64,000 bases of DNA from the NCBI GenBank assembly GCA_963674835.2, contig CAXXKC010000002.1:496001-560000 (forward strand). The letters are read 5' to 3'. The position numbers were made by a program, and so were the translations under genes. The notes beneath the pieces were generated by a model. The model ran no database searches, had not been told where the DNA came from, and saw nothing but the letters and a program-made list of their open reading frames with translations. This document shows, in pieces, positions 26,912 through 35,822 of this stretch. Source of the DNA: G963674835 sp963674835 (GTDB taxonomy: Bacteria > Planctomycetota > Planctomycetia > Pirellulales > Thermoguttaceae). Position 1 is the first letter of the stretch, and each line of letters begins with the position of its first letter.

Positions 26912-29173
26912 ATGGCACACGTTGAAGCTCATTCTGCTGACACGGAAGGCGGCCGCGATCATGTGCTGATGGACATCGAGGGCATGCACTGCGCCGGCTG
27001 CGTGGCCCGTGTCGAGCAGTCGCTGGCGGGCGTGGAGGGTGTGACCGGTGCCCACGTGAACCTAGTGACCAACCAGGCGTCGGTCGATTTCGATGGCCGG
27101 CGTGTGCGGCCGCAGGATCTGGTGGAGGCCGTGAAACGGGGTGGTTATTCGGCCAGCGTCGTGCAGGCGGTCGGCGATTTGGGCGACAGCATGGTCCAGC
27201 GGGAGGCGCGCGAGGCGGGGGCCTGGCAGCGGCGTTTGACGGTGGCCGTTGTGTTGCTGATTCCTTTGGTGGGCGTGAGCTTGTCGGGGGTGCTTCACGG
27301 ATGGACGCTGCTGGCGTGTCAGTTCGTGTTGGCTACGCCTATTCAGCTCTATGCCGGCTGGCCCTATTATGTTGGCGCGTGGCGACGCTTGCGGCACGGT
27401 TCGACGAACATGGACACGTTGATCGCCATGGGCACGGGCGCCGCGTACTTGGCAGGCATTGGGGTGTTGATCGATATGGCCGCCCGGCCTGCGGCGTACG
27501 TAAACATGGCCCATATGCCGATGTACTTCATCGACGCGGCGCTGATCCTTACGTTCGTCACGCTGGGGAAGTACCTGGAGGTACGGGCGAAGGGACGAGC
27601 TTCTCAGGCGATTCGCCGTCTGTTGGATCTTACGTCGCCGGTGGCCATGGTGCTTCGCGATGGGCAGACGCTGCGTGTGGCAGTCGAGGAGGTCGGTGTC
27701 GACGATACCATTGTCGTTCGTCCTGGCGACAAGGTGCCGCTGGACGCGAAGGTTATCTCGGGCAATTCGAGCGTGGACGAGTCGTGGCTTACCGGTGAAT
27801 CGATACCCGTGGAGAAGCAGCCCGGTGATGAGATTCTCGCCGGCACGATCAATGGGCAAGGGTCGCTCACGGCGCGAGTGGTGCACCCCGTCGGCGAAAC
27901 GGCCCTGGCTCGCGTTATCGAGTTGGTTCGCCACGCCCAGGAATCGAAGACCGAGGTGGGACGGTTGGCCGATCGCGTGGTTGGGTGGTTCGTGCCGGCT
28001 GTTCTTGCCATCGCGATGACGACGCTGCTGGTGTGGGGCCTAGTGGCGGGCAATTGGGCGTTCGCGTTGCTCGCAATGATCGCCGTGCTGGTGATTGCCT
28101 GTCCGTGCGCTCTGGGGCTGGCCACGCCGACCGCCGTACTGGTCGGTAGCGGCCGCGGTGCCGAAAACGGCATTCTTATCAAGGAGGCGCATGCCCTGGA
28201 AGTGGCGGGCCAGTTGACGACCGTGGTTTTGGACAAGACGGGTACTGTCACGCTCGGCCGACCGGAAGTGACCGACACCGTGCCGAGCGACGGCGTTACG
28301 CGCGACGAATTGCTGGCCGCCGCGGCCGCAGCCGAACGGCTCAGTCAGCATCCGCTGGCGGATGCCGTCGTGCAGGCGGCAGAAGCTCGGCACGTGGAAA
28401 TCGAGCAGGCGGATCAGCTTGAAGTGGTGCTGGGACAGGGTATTCGGGCGGTCGTCGGTGGAGCGGTCGTTCGGGTCGGTAACGAGCGTCTGATGGAAGC
28501 GGCCGGCATCGGACTGAATAGTCTGCCAGAGACAATTGGCTCGATGCGAGGTAACGGCCGGACTCCGCTGGTGGTCGCGTCCGATTCGCGGCTTCTAGGC
28601 GTGATCGGAGTGGCCGATCCCATCGCACCTCACAGCCGGGAGGCCGTTCGGGCTCTTCAGGATCGCGGGCTCGACGTGCAACTCCTATCGGGCGACCACC
28701 GTACGACGGCCGAAGCGGTCGCCCGCGAGGTGGGCATCAAGACGGTCATCGCGGAGGTGCTGCCGGAGGACAAGCAAGACGTGGTTCGCCGGCTGCAGCA
28801 GGGCGGCCAGATCGTGGCCATGGTCGGCGACGGGATCAATGATGCTCCTGCGCTGGTGGCCGCGGATCTGGGAATCGCCATCGGTTCGGGCTCCGATGTG
28901 GCCATCGAATCGGCCGACATCGTGTTGGTTCAGCAGGATCTGCGGGCGGTCGTTCGGGCAATCGGTCTAAGCCAGGCAACGCTGCGCACGATCCGGCAGA
29001 ATCTGGGTTGGGCGCTCGTCTATAACGTGCTTCTGCTGCCACTGGCCGCAGGAGTTCTGGTACCGGAATTTGGAATCCACGTTCCGCCTGCCGCGGCGGC
29101 GGCGGCCATGGCGGTAAGCAGTGTGACAGTGGTGACTAATAGCCTGTTGTTGCGGAAGCGGCGAGTGGAGTGA
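26912..29173 (+). CDS. copA: Copper-exporting P1B-type ATPase (753 aa)
   Basis: One N-terminal heavy-metal-associated domain with GMHCAGC (Cys27, Cys30), two extra helices, then the P-type core. The ion-binding CPC motif is at 397-399, the phosphorylated Asp is Asp441 (DKTGT), TGES is the actuator motif, HP is in LSQHPLAD and GDGINDAPAL is the hinge. The TM7 YN (WALVYNVLL) and TM8 MxxSS (AMAVSSVTVV) motifs are those of the Cu(I) subgroup. It pumps cytosolic Cu(I) outward. GGGAGAG lies just before ATG 26912. Two earlier ATGs (26894, 26897) are less well placed. No CopZ or CueR-type regulator is adjacent. Confidence 0.94.
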   Translation: MAHVEAHSADTEGGRDHVLMDIEGMHCAGCVARVEQSLAGVEGVTGAHVNLVTNQASVDFDGRRVRPQDLVEAVKRGGYSASVVQAVGDLGDSMVQREAREAGAWQRRLTVAVVLLIPLVGVSLSGVLHGWTLLACQFVLATPIQLYAGWPYYVGAWRRLRHGSTNMDTLIAMGTGAAYLAGIGVLIDMAARPAAYVNMAHMPMYFIDAALILTFVTLGKYLEVRAKGRASQAIRRLLDLTSPVAMVLRDGQTLRVAVEEVGVDDTIVVRPGDKVPLDAKVISGNSSVDESWLTGESIPVEKQPGDEILAGTINGQGSLTARVVHPVGETALARVIELVRHAQESKTEVGRLADRVVGWFVPAVLAIAMTTLLVWGLVAGNWAFALLAMIAVLVIACPCALGLATPTAVLVGSGRGAENGILIKEAHALEVAGQLTTVVLDKTGTVTLGRPEVTDTVPSDGVTRDELLAAAAAAERLSQHPLADAVVQAAEARHVEIEQADQLEVVLGQGIRAVVGGAVVRVGNERLMEAAGIGLNSLPETIGSMRGNGRTPLVVASDSRLLGVIGVADPIAPHSREAVRALQDRGLDVQLLSGDHRTTAEAVAREVGIKTVIAEVLPEDKQDVVRRLQQGGQIVAMVGDGINDAPALVAADLGIAIGSGSDVAIESADIVLVQQDLRAVVRAIGLSQATLRTIRQNLGWALVYNVLLLPLAAGVLVPEFGIHVPPAAAAAAMAVSSVTVVTNSLLLRKRRVE

Positions 29174-29283
29174 GGCGATGGTTGGAGAGGTGTAGACAAC
29201 AGACGATGGATAGTGGATAGTGGGCAGATACATGTGGTCGTGGCCTCCACACTTCCCGCTCCCACTGATGCAGGAATCGTCTT

Positions 29284-30060
29284 ATGCCCGAAACGCTTGC
29301 AGCCCTTGTGACCGGTGCTTCCCGTGGAATTGGACGGGCGATCGCTCTGGAGTTGGCGCACCTGGGCTATGCAGTCGCCGTGAATTACGCTACCCGAACC
29401 GACGCCGCTGAAGACGCCGTCGCCGAAATCGTCGACCAGGGAGGCAAGGCGGTCGCCGTTAAGGGAAACGTTGGTGCGGCGGCGGACCGCGAGTCACTGG
29501 TCGAGCGCACAGTCGGCGAATTCGGCCGTTTGGACGTGCTGGTGAACAACGCCGGAATCACGTCTCCGGGCCGAAAGGACATTCTCGAAGCAACGGAAGA
29601 AGGTTGGGACTTGGTTTTCGATACGAATCTCAAGGGGCCTTTCTTTCTCACCCAGCGCGTGGCCAACGAGATGATCCGTCTGCGTCACGGCGGCAAGATC
29701 GCCGGGGGCAAGATCATCAACATCTCGTCGGTGTCGGGCTATGCCGTTTCGACCAATCGAGCCGACTACTGCCTGACCAAGGCGGCGATGGGCATGATGA
29801 CGCATCTGTACGCCCAACGGCTGGCCGAGGAGGAAATCGGCGTGTTTGAGGTATGCCCGGGCGTGATCGAGAGCGACATGACGGCCCCGGTCAAGGAGAA
29901 GTACGACCGGCTAATTGCCGATGGTCTGTGGCCCATCCGGCGCTGGGGACAGCCGCGGGATGTCGCCCGAGTGGTGGCGGCGATCGTTTCCGACTATTTC
30001 CCGTTCAGCACGGGCGAGCACATCAACGTCGACGGGGGATTTCACATCCGCCGGCTGTAA
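29284..30060 (+). CDS. SDR-family 3-oxoacyl-[ACP] reductase-like (258 aa)
   Basis: Classical SDR: TGASRGIGRAIA for NADP(H) binding, NNAG in VLVNNAGI, catalytic Ser in INISSVSGY, Tyr and Lys in YCLTK, C-terminal NVDGGFHIRRL. The sequence pattern (LVTGASRGIG, KADVTDRE-type, GKIINISSVSG) is closest to the FabG-like subgroup often annotated 3-ketoacyl-ACP reductase that acts on undefined substrates. Start ATG 29284. It is followed 24 bp later by a FeoB-associated small peptide on the same strand. Confidence 0.9.
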   Translation: MPETLAALVTGASRGIGRAIALELAHLGYAVAVNYATRTDAAEDAVAEIVDQGGKAVAVKGNVGAAADRESLVERTVGEFGRLDVLVNNAGITSPGRKDILEATEEGWDLVFDTNLKGPFFLTQRVANEMIRLRHGGKIAGGKIINISSVSGYAVSTNRADYCLTKAAMGMMTHLYAQRLAEEEIGVFEVCPGVIESDMTAPVKEKYDRLIADGLWPIRRWGQPRDVARVVAAIVSDYFPFSTGEHINVDGGFHIRRL

Positions 30061-30084
30061 TGGGCGGCAGGAGGAGATGGCGGG

Positions 30085-30279
30085 ATGGGTTTCGGGTGGC
30101 AAGATCTGGCTTCACTGGCGGCCGTCGTTGCAGCAGTCGTGTTCCTGGCGTATCGGTTCCGACGCGCCGGCGCGCATGGAGAGTCGACCGGTTGCGGCAC
30201 GTGCCCAGGTTGCTCCACGGCGCCGACGGACCGTCCCTTGGTCACCATCAAACCGCTCGCGAAGAAGCGAGATTCCTGA
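30085..30279 (+). CDS. FeoB-associated Cys-rich membrane peptide (64 aa)
   Basis: A single N-terminal transmembrane helix (WQDLASLAAVVAAVVFLAYRF) is followed by a basic stretch and a Cys cluster CGTCPGC with short spacing, then a charged tail. This is the layout of the FeoB-associated Cys-rich family, which usually sits at the end of feoAB operons and may bind iron at the membrane. Here no feoA or feoB is visible. Neighbours are a copper ATPase and an SDR. GGAGGAG lies before ATG 30085, supporting real translation. Family assignment comes from architecture, so moderate certainty. Confidence 0.75.
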   Translation: MGFGWQDLASLAAVVAAVVFLAYRFRRAGAHGESTGCGTCPGCSTAPTDRPLVTIKPLAKKRDS

Positions 30280-30286
30280 CTTCGGT

Positions 30287-31276
30287 CTACGGCGCCGCCA
30301 CGACTGCGTAGGCCGAAAGCTCAGGCGCCGACTCGCCCAGGTCGGTCTCAATGCGGATCGTCTCGACGACCTTGCCGAGATCCTGGCCGGCTTGGAACGT
30401 GACGGGAATGACGTGCAGCGGCTTGGCCGCGGTCTCGCCCGAAGTGTCGAACTGGAAGTTGTGGTCATCGCAACTCACGGAGAGGACACGGAAGGGCTTC
30501 TTGCCGCGGATGACCAACTGCTTCGTGACTTTCTGCCCTGGCTGGATGACGCCCATCAGCAACGAAGACGGGCTGACGACGATTCCTGTCTCGATACGTC
30601 CTTCGACGGGGACGGGGACCTGGGTCATGTTGCGGTCGTTGGTGATTAGGATCAGATGATCCCTTAGGTAGCCGGCGGGCATGTTGTGATCCATATGGAC
30701 GGTCAGATCGTAGTTGACCATCCCGTTGTCGCGGCCGGTCTCGACGACCTCGCCTGAGAGGTGCGAATTGGCGCTGCGGACTTCGAGAATCTTCCAGTCG
30801 GGCCGACCGGCATAGCTGATCGAGACGGTGCTTTCGGCCGGTTTGCCCTGGTCGATCGAGCCGAACTGGACGCTGCCGGGCTGGAAGACCACGTCGCTGC
30901 GGATGTAGGACGACACATGGAGTTGCACTTCGGCATAGAAGGGCTTGTCGAACGTGACGGTGATGGTGGCGCCTTTCTGCCCGAGGAAGCGGTCGGAGTT
31001 GACCTTCGCGATGATGGCGCCCTTCTGATAGGTCTTCAGCACGGGTTCCTTGATCGAAGGCGATGTGCATCCACAACTGGAGTGAACCGAGGCGATGTGG
31101 ACGTCTTCGAGATAGACATTCGTAAGCGGGAACTCGTATTCGGCCTTCGCCCCGCGCGCAATCGTTCCAAAGTTGTGCTCCGTGGTCTCGAACATCTTCC
31201 GAGCCCAGTCGTCGGCGAAAACGGTCGAAGAAGCAAGAACAACCAGGAGCAGCGGGGCAGCAACTTTGCGAATCAT
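30287..31276 (-). CDS. DUF1573 domain protein, exported (329 aa)
   Basis: Signal peptide (VAAPLLLVVLASSTVFAD). DUF1573 Ig-like domains follow, with the family hallmark EHNFGTIARGAKAEYEFPLTN, then SSCGCTSPSI (Cys-Gly-Cys), and later repeats of the same sandwich (NMTQVPVPVEGRIETGIVVSPSSLLMGVIQPGQ). Cys clusters in this family could bind metal or form disulfides. The function is unknown. It is very common in Planctomycetes and Bacteroidetes. GGGAG precedes ATG 31276. It converges with the FeoB-associated peptide, 7 bp apart. Confidence 0.88.
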   Translation of the reverse strand: MIRKVAAPLLLVVLASSTVFADDWARKMFETTEHNFGTIARGAKAEYEFPLTNVYLEDVHIASVHSSCGCTSPSIKEPVLKTYQKGAIIAKVNSDRFLGQKGATITVTFDKPFYAEVQLHVSSYIRSDVVFQPGSVQFGSIDQGKPAESTVSISYAGRPDWKILEVRSANSHLSGEVVETGRDNGMVNYDLTVHMDHNMPAGYLRDHLILITNDRNMTQVPVPVEGRIETGIVVSPSSLLMGVIQPGQKVTKQLVIRGKKPFRVLSVSCDDHNFQFDTSGETAAKPLHVIPVTFQAGQDLGKVVETIRIETDLGESAPELSAYAVVAAP

Positions 31277-31980
31277 GAAGGCAATCTCCCGAATCAAAGC
31301 CGCATCTAGCAGCCGTTCATCTCCTCGGGTGGGCGTGTCAGGATTGATCTTTGCGGTCTGAACCGGGCCATCTGATGCCACCCCACTGTTGGCCGGGTAG
31401 TTTCCGAGACCACAGGTTCCGCCTATCCTGCCGATGACTTCGCCGGCACATGAGGGCCTGATGATCTCAGTCAACACTCAACGTGGCATTCGTACCACTC
31501 CTACATTATTGCCCATATTATCTAGCTTGCCCAATACTGCGTGACATTTTCCTCTCCTCTGGCATGAATGACGGCACGATGGGGGTGTGGGCAGCGGAGA
31601 TTTCCAAGTAGTCAGAGAATTCGGCGGCCTGGGACAGTGAGGCATGCCGTCACTCGCGGTGCGGAACATGTCTTTGACGCGTATTCGCCTATCAAGGGGG
31701 GAGGAGAGGAGCGACGGACAGCTTGGCGTCCCAGGATTACCCGTGGAGGGTGCGCGTGGAAATCTGGTCCGTGCGAGCATTGCCAAACCTACCCCAAATT
31801 CGTTACCATATGGGATTACTCGCAACCGCTGAGCCGGGCGCAGGTGTGCCGGCAGACGTTACGACGTTGCTGGCAGAACGGCGATGAACGTATGACGGTG
31901 GCTGCCGTTCCACTCTGCGTAGGGGTTTGATCCCAGAGCTTTGGCCGGTTGCAGGTTTCTGAGTCCGACGGGCGCACGCC
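31277..31980. other. Intergenic region (704 bp), no gene seen
   Basis: Divergent between the DUF1573 gene and ffh. The segment 31480-31560 is less GC-rich than its surroundings and probably holds promoter activity. I looked for an SRP 4.5S-type RNA here because ffh follows, but found neither the GGAAG-type tetraloop region nor the GAAGCAGCC consensus. No coding frame is convincing. Confidence 0.45.
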
Positions 31981-33468
31981 ATGTTTGAATCGCTTCAGGA
32001 AAACCTAAGTTCAGCGCTGCGGACCCTGCGCGGTCGAGGCAAGCTGACCGAAGCGAACATGCGCGACGGGCTGCGTCTGGTCCAACAGGCACTGCTGGAG
32101 GCCGACGTCAGTTTCCCGGTTGTCCAAGACTTCATGGCCGGGGTTACCGAACAGGCCGTCGGCGAGCAAGTGCTCAAGTCGCTCGATCCGACGCAGCAGT
32201 TGGTTGGCATCGTTCATCAGGCGCTGATTCAACTGATGGGGCCGGTGGACCATTCGCTCCACTTGCAGCCCGGCGTTTCGGTGTTGATGCTCTGCGGGCT
32301 GCAAGGGTCGGGCAAGACGACGACTTGTGGCAAACTGGGACGACTGCTTCAGGAACGGGGACGCAAGCCGCTTCTGGTGGCCGCCGACCTGCAGCGACCG
32401 GCCGCCGTGGAGCAGTTGAAGGTGCTCGGCGAGCAACTGGGGCTGGATGTTTACACGGAACCGGGGGCGACCAACCCGGTGGCCGTCTGCCAGAACGCCG
32501 TCAAGCACGCGAAGGCGAACGACATCGACGTCGTCCTGTTGGATACGGCTGGCCGGCTTCATATCGACCAAGAGTTGATGGAGCAGTTGAAGCGGATCGA
32601 CTATCGGATCGAGCCGCAGCAGGTCTACATGGTCGTAGACGCCATGACTGGCCAGGACGCCGTCAACAGCGCCAAGGCATTCAACGAGGCGCTGGAGCTC
32701 GACGGCGTCATCATGACGAAGCTCGACGGCGACGCACGTGGCGGTGCCGCGCTGTCGGTCAAGGCGGTCACCGGGGTGCCGATCAAGTTCGTGGGCACCG
32801 GCGAGCACCTGGACGCTTTGGAGGAATTCCATCCCGACCGCATGGCAGGCCGGATCCTCGGGATGGGCGACATTCTCTCGCTGGTCGAGCAGGCCCAGCG
32901 GAAGCTCGATCAGGACCAGATGGCGGAGCAGGAAGCTCGCCTCCGCCGCGGCGAGTTCACGCTGGACGACTTCCGGACGATGATGACTCAGACGAAACGT
33001 CTGGGGCCGTTGAACAAGGTGATGTCGTTGATCCCGGGGCTGGGAAATCTGACGCAGATGATGGGCGATGCGGACGCCGAGGGAGAGATGCGTCGCTTGG
33101 CCGGAATCATCGATTCGATGACGGCGCAGGAGCGTCGCAGCCCGTCGAAGCTCATCGATCAGAGTCGCCGACGTCGAATCGCTGCCGGAGCGGGCGTCGC
33201 GCCGCACGAGGTGAACAAACTCGTGAAAGACTTCGACGGCATGGCCGACATGATGAAGCGGATTTCGGGCATGGGCGTTAAGGGGCGCATGCAGGCGATG
33301 CAGGAATTGACCCGCACGGCGGCAGCCAACCCTTCGGCACGCCTGGCCAAGCAGAAGGTAGGGACCGGCAAGCGACTCACATCGGCCGAGCGAGCCAAAG
33401 AGAAGAAGCGACGGGAGAAGGAGGCGAGACGGCGGAAGCGGGACTCGAGAAGGGGCAAAGACGATTAG
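31981..33468 (+). CDS. ffh: Signal recognition particle GTPase Ffh (495 aa)
   Basis: Binds signal sequences and SRP RNA for co-translational targeting to FtsY. The N domain starts MFESLQENL. The GTPase motifs are GLQGSGKTTTCGKL (P-loop), DTAGRLHID and TKLDGDARGG. The C-terminal M domain (from about 295) is Met-rich (LDQDQMAEQEARLRRGEFTLDDFRTMM, RRIAAGAGVAPHEVNKLVKDF, MGVKGRMQAMQEL) and ends in a long basic Lys/Arg tail. It is the first gene of the ffh-rpsP-trmD-rplS-yraN run. Confidence 0.97.
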   Translation: MFESLQENLSSALRTLRGRGKLTEANMRDGLRLVQQALLEADVSFPVVQDFMAGVTEQAVGEQVLKSLDPTQQLVGIVHQALIQLMGPVDHSLHLQPGVSVLMLCGLQGSGKTTTCGKLGRLLQERGRKPLLVAADLQRPAAVEQLKVLGEQLGLDVYTEPGATNPVAVCQNAVKHAKANDIDVVLLDTAGRLHIDQELMEQLKRIDYRIEPQQVYMVVDAMTGQDAVNSAKAFNEALELDGVIMTKLDGDARGGAALSVKAVTGVPIKFVGTGEHLDALEEFHPDRMAGRILGMGDILSLVEQAQRKLDQDQMAEQEARLRRGEFTLDDFRTMMTQTKRLGPLNKVMSLIPGLGNLTQMMGDADAEGEMRRLAGIIDSMTAQERRSPSKLIDQSRRRRIAAGAGVAPHEVNKLVKDFDGMADMMKRISGMGVKGRMQAMQELTRTAAANPSARLAKQKVGTGKRLTSAERAKEKKRREKEARRRKRDSRRGKDD

Positions 33469-33584
33469 CATTTCGAGGGAAAGCAGTGTTGCGATGGCCG
33501 GCCGCTGTGAGTCGCCGGTGCAACGATTGACGAGAATATCCGTTTCAGAAAACCTTACGAGTACGCGTTGACGAGGAGTATTAC

Positions 33585-33992
33585 GTGGCAGTACGTATCC
33601 GGATGAAGATGTTGGGCCGCAAGCATCGCCCGTACTATCGTATTTGTGCGATGGACGCGCGGCGGCCGCGAAACGGCCGTGTTTTGGAGGAACTGGGCAC
33701 ATACGATCCGATGGTACCGGAGACTGACGCCCGAGCGATCTTGAACGGCGATCGCATCAAGTACTGGCTGGGTGTAGGCGCGCTTCCGACCGAGAAGGTC
33801 GGCGTGCTTATCAAGAAGTACGGGGCGGACGGAACGCACCTGGATCAGCAGCGTCTGGCCCTGGAGCGGTTGGCTGAACGCCGCCGTCGGCCGACGCCGC
33901 CCCCGCAACCGATCCGGAAAGAGACCCCGGCCGAAGAACCGATCGAGGCGGAGCCCGCTCCGCAGGATCCGCTGGTGGACAGCGCCGAGTAG
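33585..33992 (+). CDS. rpsP: 30S ribosomal protein S16 with C-terminal extension (135 aa)
   Basis: Starts with GTG: residues MAVRIRMKMLGRKHRPYYRI match S16. GTYDPM and the DRIKYWLGVGALPT region complete the ~80-residue core. The extra ~50 residues are Arg/Pro/Glu-rich (RRRRPTPPPQPIRKETPAEEPIEAEP) and look disordered. The start follows a TGACGAGGAGT stretch. trmD begins 6 bp after its stop, leaving no room for rimM, which normally separates them. Confidence 0.97.
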   Translation: MAVRIRMKMLGRKHRPYYRICAMDARRPRNGRVLEELGTYDPMVPETDARAILNGDRIKYWLGVGALPTEKVGVLIKKYGADGTHLDQQRLALERLAERRRRPTPPPQPIRKETPAEEPIEAEPAPQDPLVDSAE

Positions 33993-33998
33993 TTCGCT

Positions 33999-34697
33999 AT
34001 GCGTTTCGACGTATTGACCCTATTTCCCGAGATCTTTGAGGGGCATGTGGGTCAGAGCCTGTTGAAGCGGGCGATTGAGGCGGGGCTGGTTGAGGTCCAA
34101 CTCCACAATATCCGTGATTGGTCGAAGGAGGACAGACACAAGAAAGTCGACGATCGGCCGTTCGGCGGCGGACCGGGTATGGTGCTCATGGTCGAACCGG
34201 TCGTCGAGTGCGTCGAGGCTGTTCGCAGTCGGTGTGCCGAGCCGGGGCATCTGGTGATGCTGACACCGCAAGGGCGCCGACTGGACCAAGCCGTGGTGGA
34301 AGAGTTGGCCGGTTTCCCGAGGATCCTGCTTCTGTGCGGCCGATATGAAGGTTTCGATGAACGAATTCGCCTGATCCTCCAGCCCGACGAGATATCGTTG
34401 GGCGACTTCATCCTCAACGGGGGTGAAGTCGCGGCGATGGCGGTGATCGACGCGGTGAGCCGGCTGGTGCCGGGCGTATTAGGAGACGAACAGAGTAGCC
34501 AGAGCGATTCGTTTTCGGGCGAGAATCGCTGGCTGGAATGTGCTCAGTACACTCGCCCACGAGTGTACCGTGGCTGGGAAGTGCCGGCCGTGCTGGTGAG
34601 CGGAGATCACGAGGAAATCGCCCGTTGGAGACAAGACAACGCCGAATTGCGGACTCGGCAGCGCCGGCCCGACCTGCTCGACCGATCGCAGCAGTGA
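33999..34697 (+). CDS. trmD: tRNA (guanine-N1)-methyltransferase TrmD (232 aa)
   Basis: Methylates G37 of tRNAs with CCN/CUN-type anticodons, preventing +1 frameshifting. Starts MRFDVLTLFPEIF; the deep trefoil-knot SAM site is visible in VMLTPQGRRLDQAVVEEL, LLLCGRYEGFDERI and ISLGDFILNGGEVAA. The C-terminal domain contains ENRWLECAQYTRPRVYRGWEVPAVLVSGDHEEIARWR, with the interdomain Asp-His region. Length is normal. Translationally close to rpsP. Confidence 0.97.
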   Translation: MRFDVLTLFPEIFEGHVGQSLLKRAIEAGLVEVQLHNIRDWSKEDRHKKVDDRPFGGGPGMVLMVEPVVECVEAVRSRCAEPGHLVMLTPQGRRLDQAVVEELAGFPRILLLCGRYEGFDERIRLILQPDEISLGDFILNGGEVAAMAVIDAVSRLVPGVLGDEQSSQSDSFSGENRWLECAQYTRPRVYRGWEVPAVLVSGDHEEIARWRQDNAELRTRQRRPDLLDRSQQ

Positions 34698-34765
34698 GCC
34701 GGGCACAGAAAGAACCAGTCATGTGAGGCGGCCTCGCCGCCGCGGAAGACAGAAAGGAACGTTCG

Positions 34766-35188
34766 ATGAGCCAACAGCTAATGAACCTGGTCGAGAAGAC
34801 CAGCATGAAAGACACCGTACCCCGTTTTGACATCGGCGACACGGTCGACGTGCACGTAGAAATCCTCGAAGGCGAGAAGAAGCGCGTCCAGATCTTCAAC
34901 GGCGTGGTCATCGGGCGCAGCGGTTCGGGCACGCGGGAGATGTTCACGGTTCGCCGCATCGTGCAGGGTGAAGGCGTGGAGCGCAAGTTCCCGCTCCATT
35001 CGCCCCGCATCGTTAACATCGAAGTGAAACGATCGGCTGTCGTTCGCCGCGCGAAACTGTATTACCTGCGCGATCGAGTCGGTAAGGCCGTTCGCTTGCG
35101 CGAGCGTCGCGTGGTCGCCGAAACGACCGCCGAGAAGGCCCCGAAGGCGAAGCGACGTCGTGGAAAGGCCAAGAAGCAGGCCGAGTAG
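34766..35188 (+). CDS. rplS: 50S ribosomal protein L19 (140 aa)
   Basis: Core motif FDIGDTVDVHVEILEGEKKRVQIFNGVVIGRSGSGTREMFTVRRI is typical of L19, followed by GEGVERKFPLHSPRIVNIEV and a basic C-terminus (LYYLRDRVGKAVRLRERR). A C-terminal ~25-residue Lys/Arg extension is present. AAAGGAAC precedes ATG 34766. Continues the ffh-rpsP-trmD-rplS order. Confidence 0.97.
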   Translation: MSQQLMNLVEKTSMKDTVPRFDIGDTVDVHVEILEGEKKRVQIFNGVVIGRSGSGTREMFTVRRIVQGEGVERKFPLHSPRIVNIEVKRSAVVRRAKLYYLRDRVGKAVRLRERRVVAETTAEKAPKAKRRRGKAKKQAE

Positions 35189-35265
35189 CAAACTGGAGGG
35201 GCCGGCGACGGCACACGCCTCGGCCAGCTTGTCACGCGATTCACTAAACCCCGGGGTCAGAAACC

Positions 35266-35697
35266 ATGGGCCCCTGGCGCACAAGTCTCCGCGATTGGCT
35301 CCGACGACCGCTGCGCGAGAAGTCGCTCGGTCGGCGCGGCGAGGAGGCGGCGGCACGGTTTCTCAAGCGTCTGGGTTATCGGATCGTCGCCCAGGGAGAT
35401 CGCTCGACGATCGGCGAGATCGACCTCGTAGCGGCCGATGGTCGGACTGTCGTGTTCGTCGAGGTCAAGACGCGGCAGAGCCAGGAAGCAGGCCACCCGT
35501 CTGAGGCCGTCGACGTGGCCAAGCAGCGTCGTATGACACGTGTGGCGCTTGGATATCTGAAACGCCACGGCCTGCTGGAGTATCCCGCCCGGTTCGACGT
35601 CGTGGCCATCACGTGGCCCGAAGGGCAGCGCCGTCCGACGATTGAGCACTTTCCCAATGCGTTCGAGGCTGTCGGGCGTTGGGGAATGCACTCGTAG
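35266..35697 (+). CDS. yraN: YraN-like (UPF0102) nuclease-fold protein (143 aa)
   Basis: Small protein of the UPF0102 family, with the nuclease-fold pattern LGRRGEEAAARFLKRLGYRI (helical N-terminus with GExxAxxYL-like motif), then STIGEIDLVAADGRTVVFVEVKTR. The Asp (IDLV) and the Glu-x-Lys (EVKTR) match the PD-(D/E)xK core of this family. Biochemical role is unclear. It often follows rplS, and rnhB which is common next to it is absent here. It lies 78 bp downstream of rplS. Confidence 0.9.
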   Translation: MGPWRTSLRDWLRRPLREKSLGRRGEEAAARFLKRLGYRIVAQGDRSTIGEIDLVAADGRTVVFVEVKTRQSQEAGHPSEAVDVAKQRRMTRVALGYLKRHGLLEYPARFDVVAITWPEGQRRPTIEHFPNAFEAVGRWGMHS

Positions 35698-35822
35698 AGA
35701 CCATGCCTGGGTTCTCCGGCTAGCCCCGCCTTCGTTTGCTTGCACGGCTGCACTGTTGTGCCTATAGTTGCGTTTGCGCTTTGGCCTATCTCTCTTGTTT
35801 GCGATGTTCAGGAGACTCGACT

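Noticed and set aside
31568..31930. Plus-strand and minus-strand frames of about 115-120 codons before ffh
   Set aside because: No recognisable motif, no Shine-Dalgarno, biased composition.
31277..31980. SRP RNA gene near ffh
   Set aside because: The conserved tetraloop and GAAGCAGCC region could not be found.
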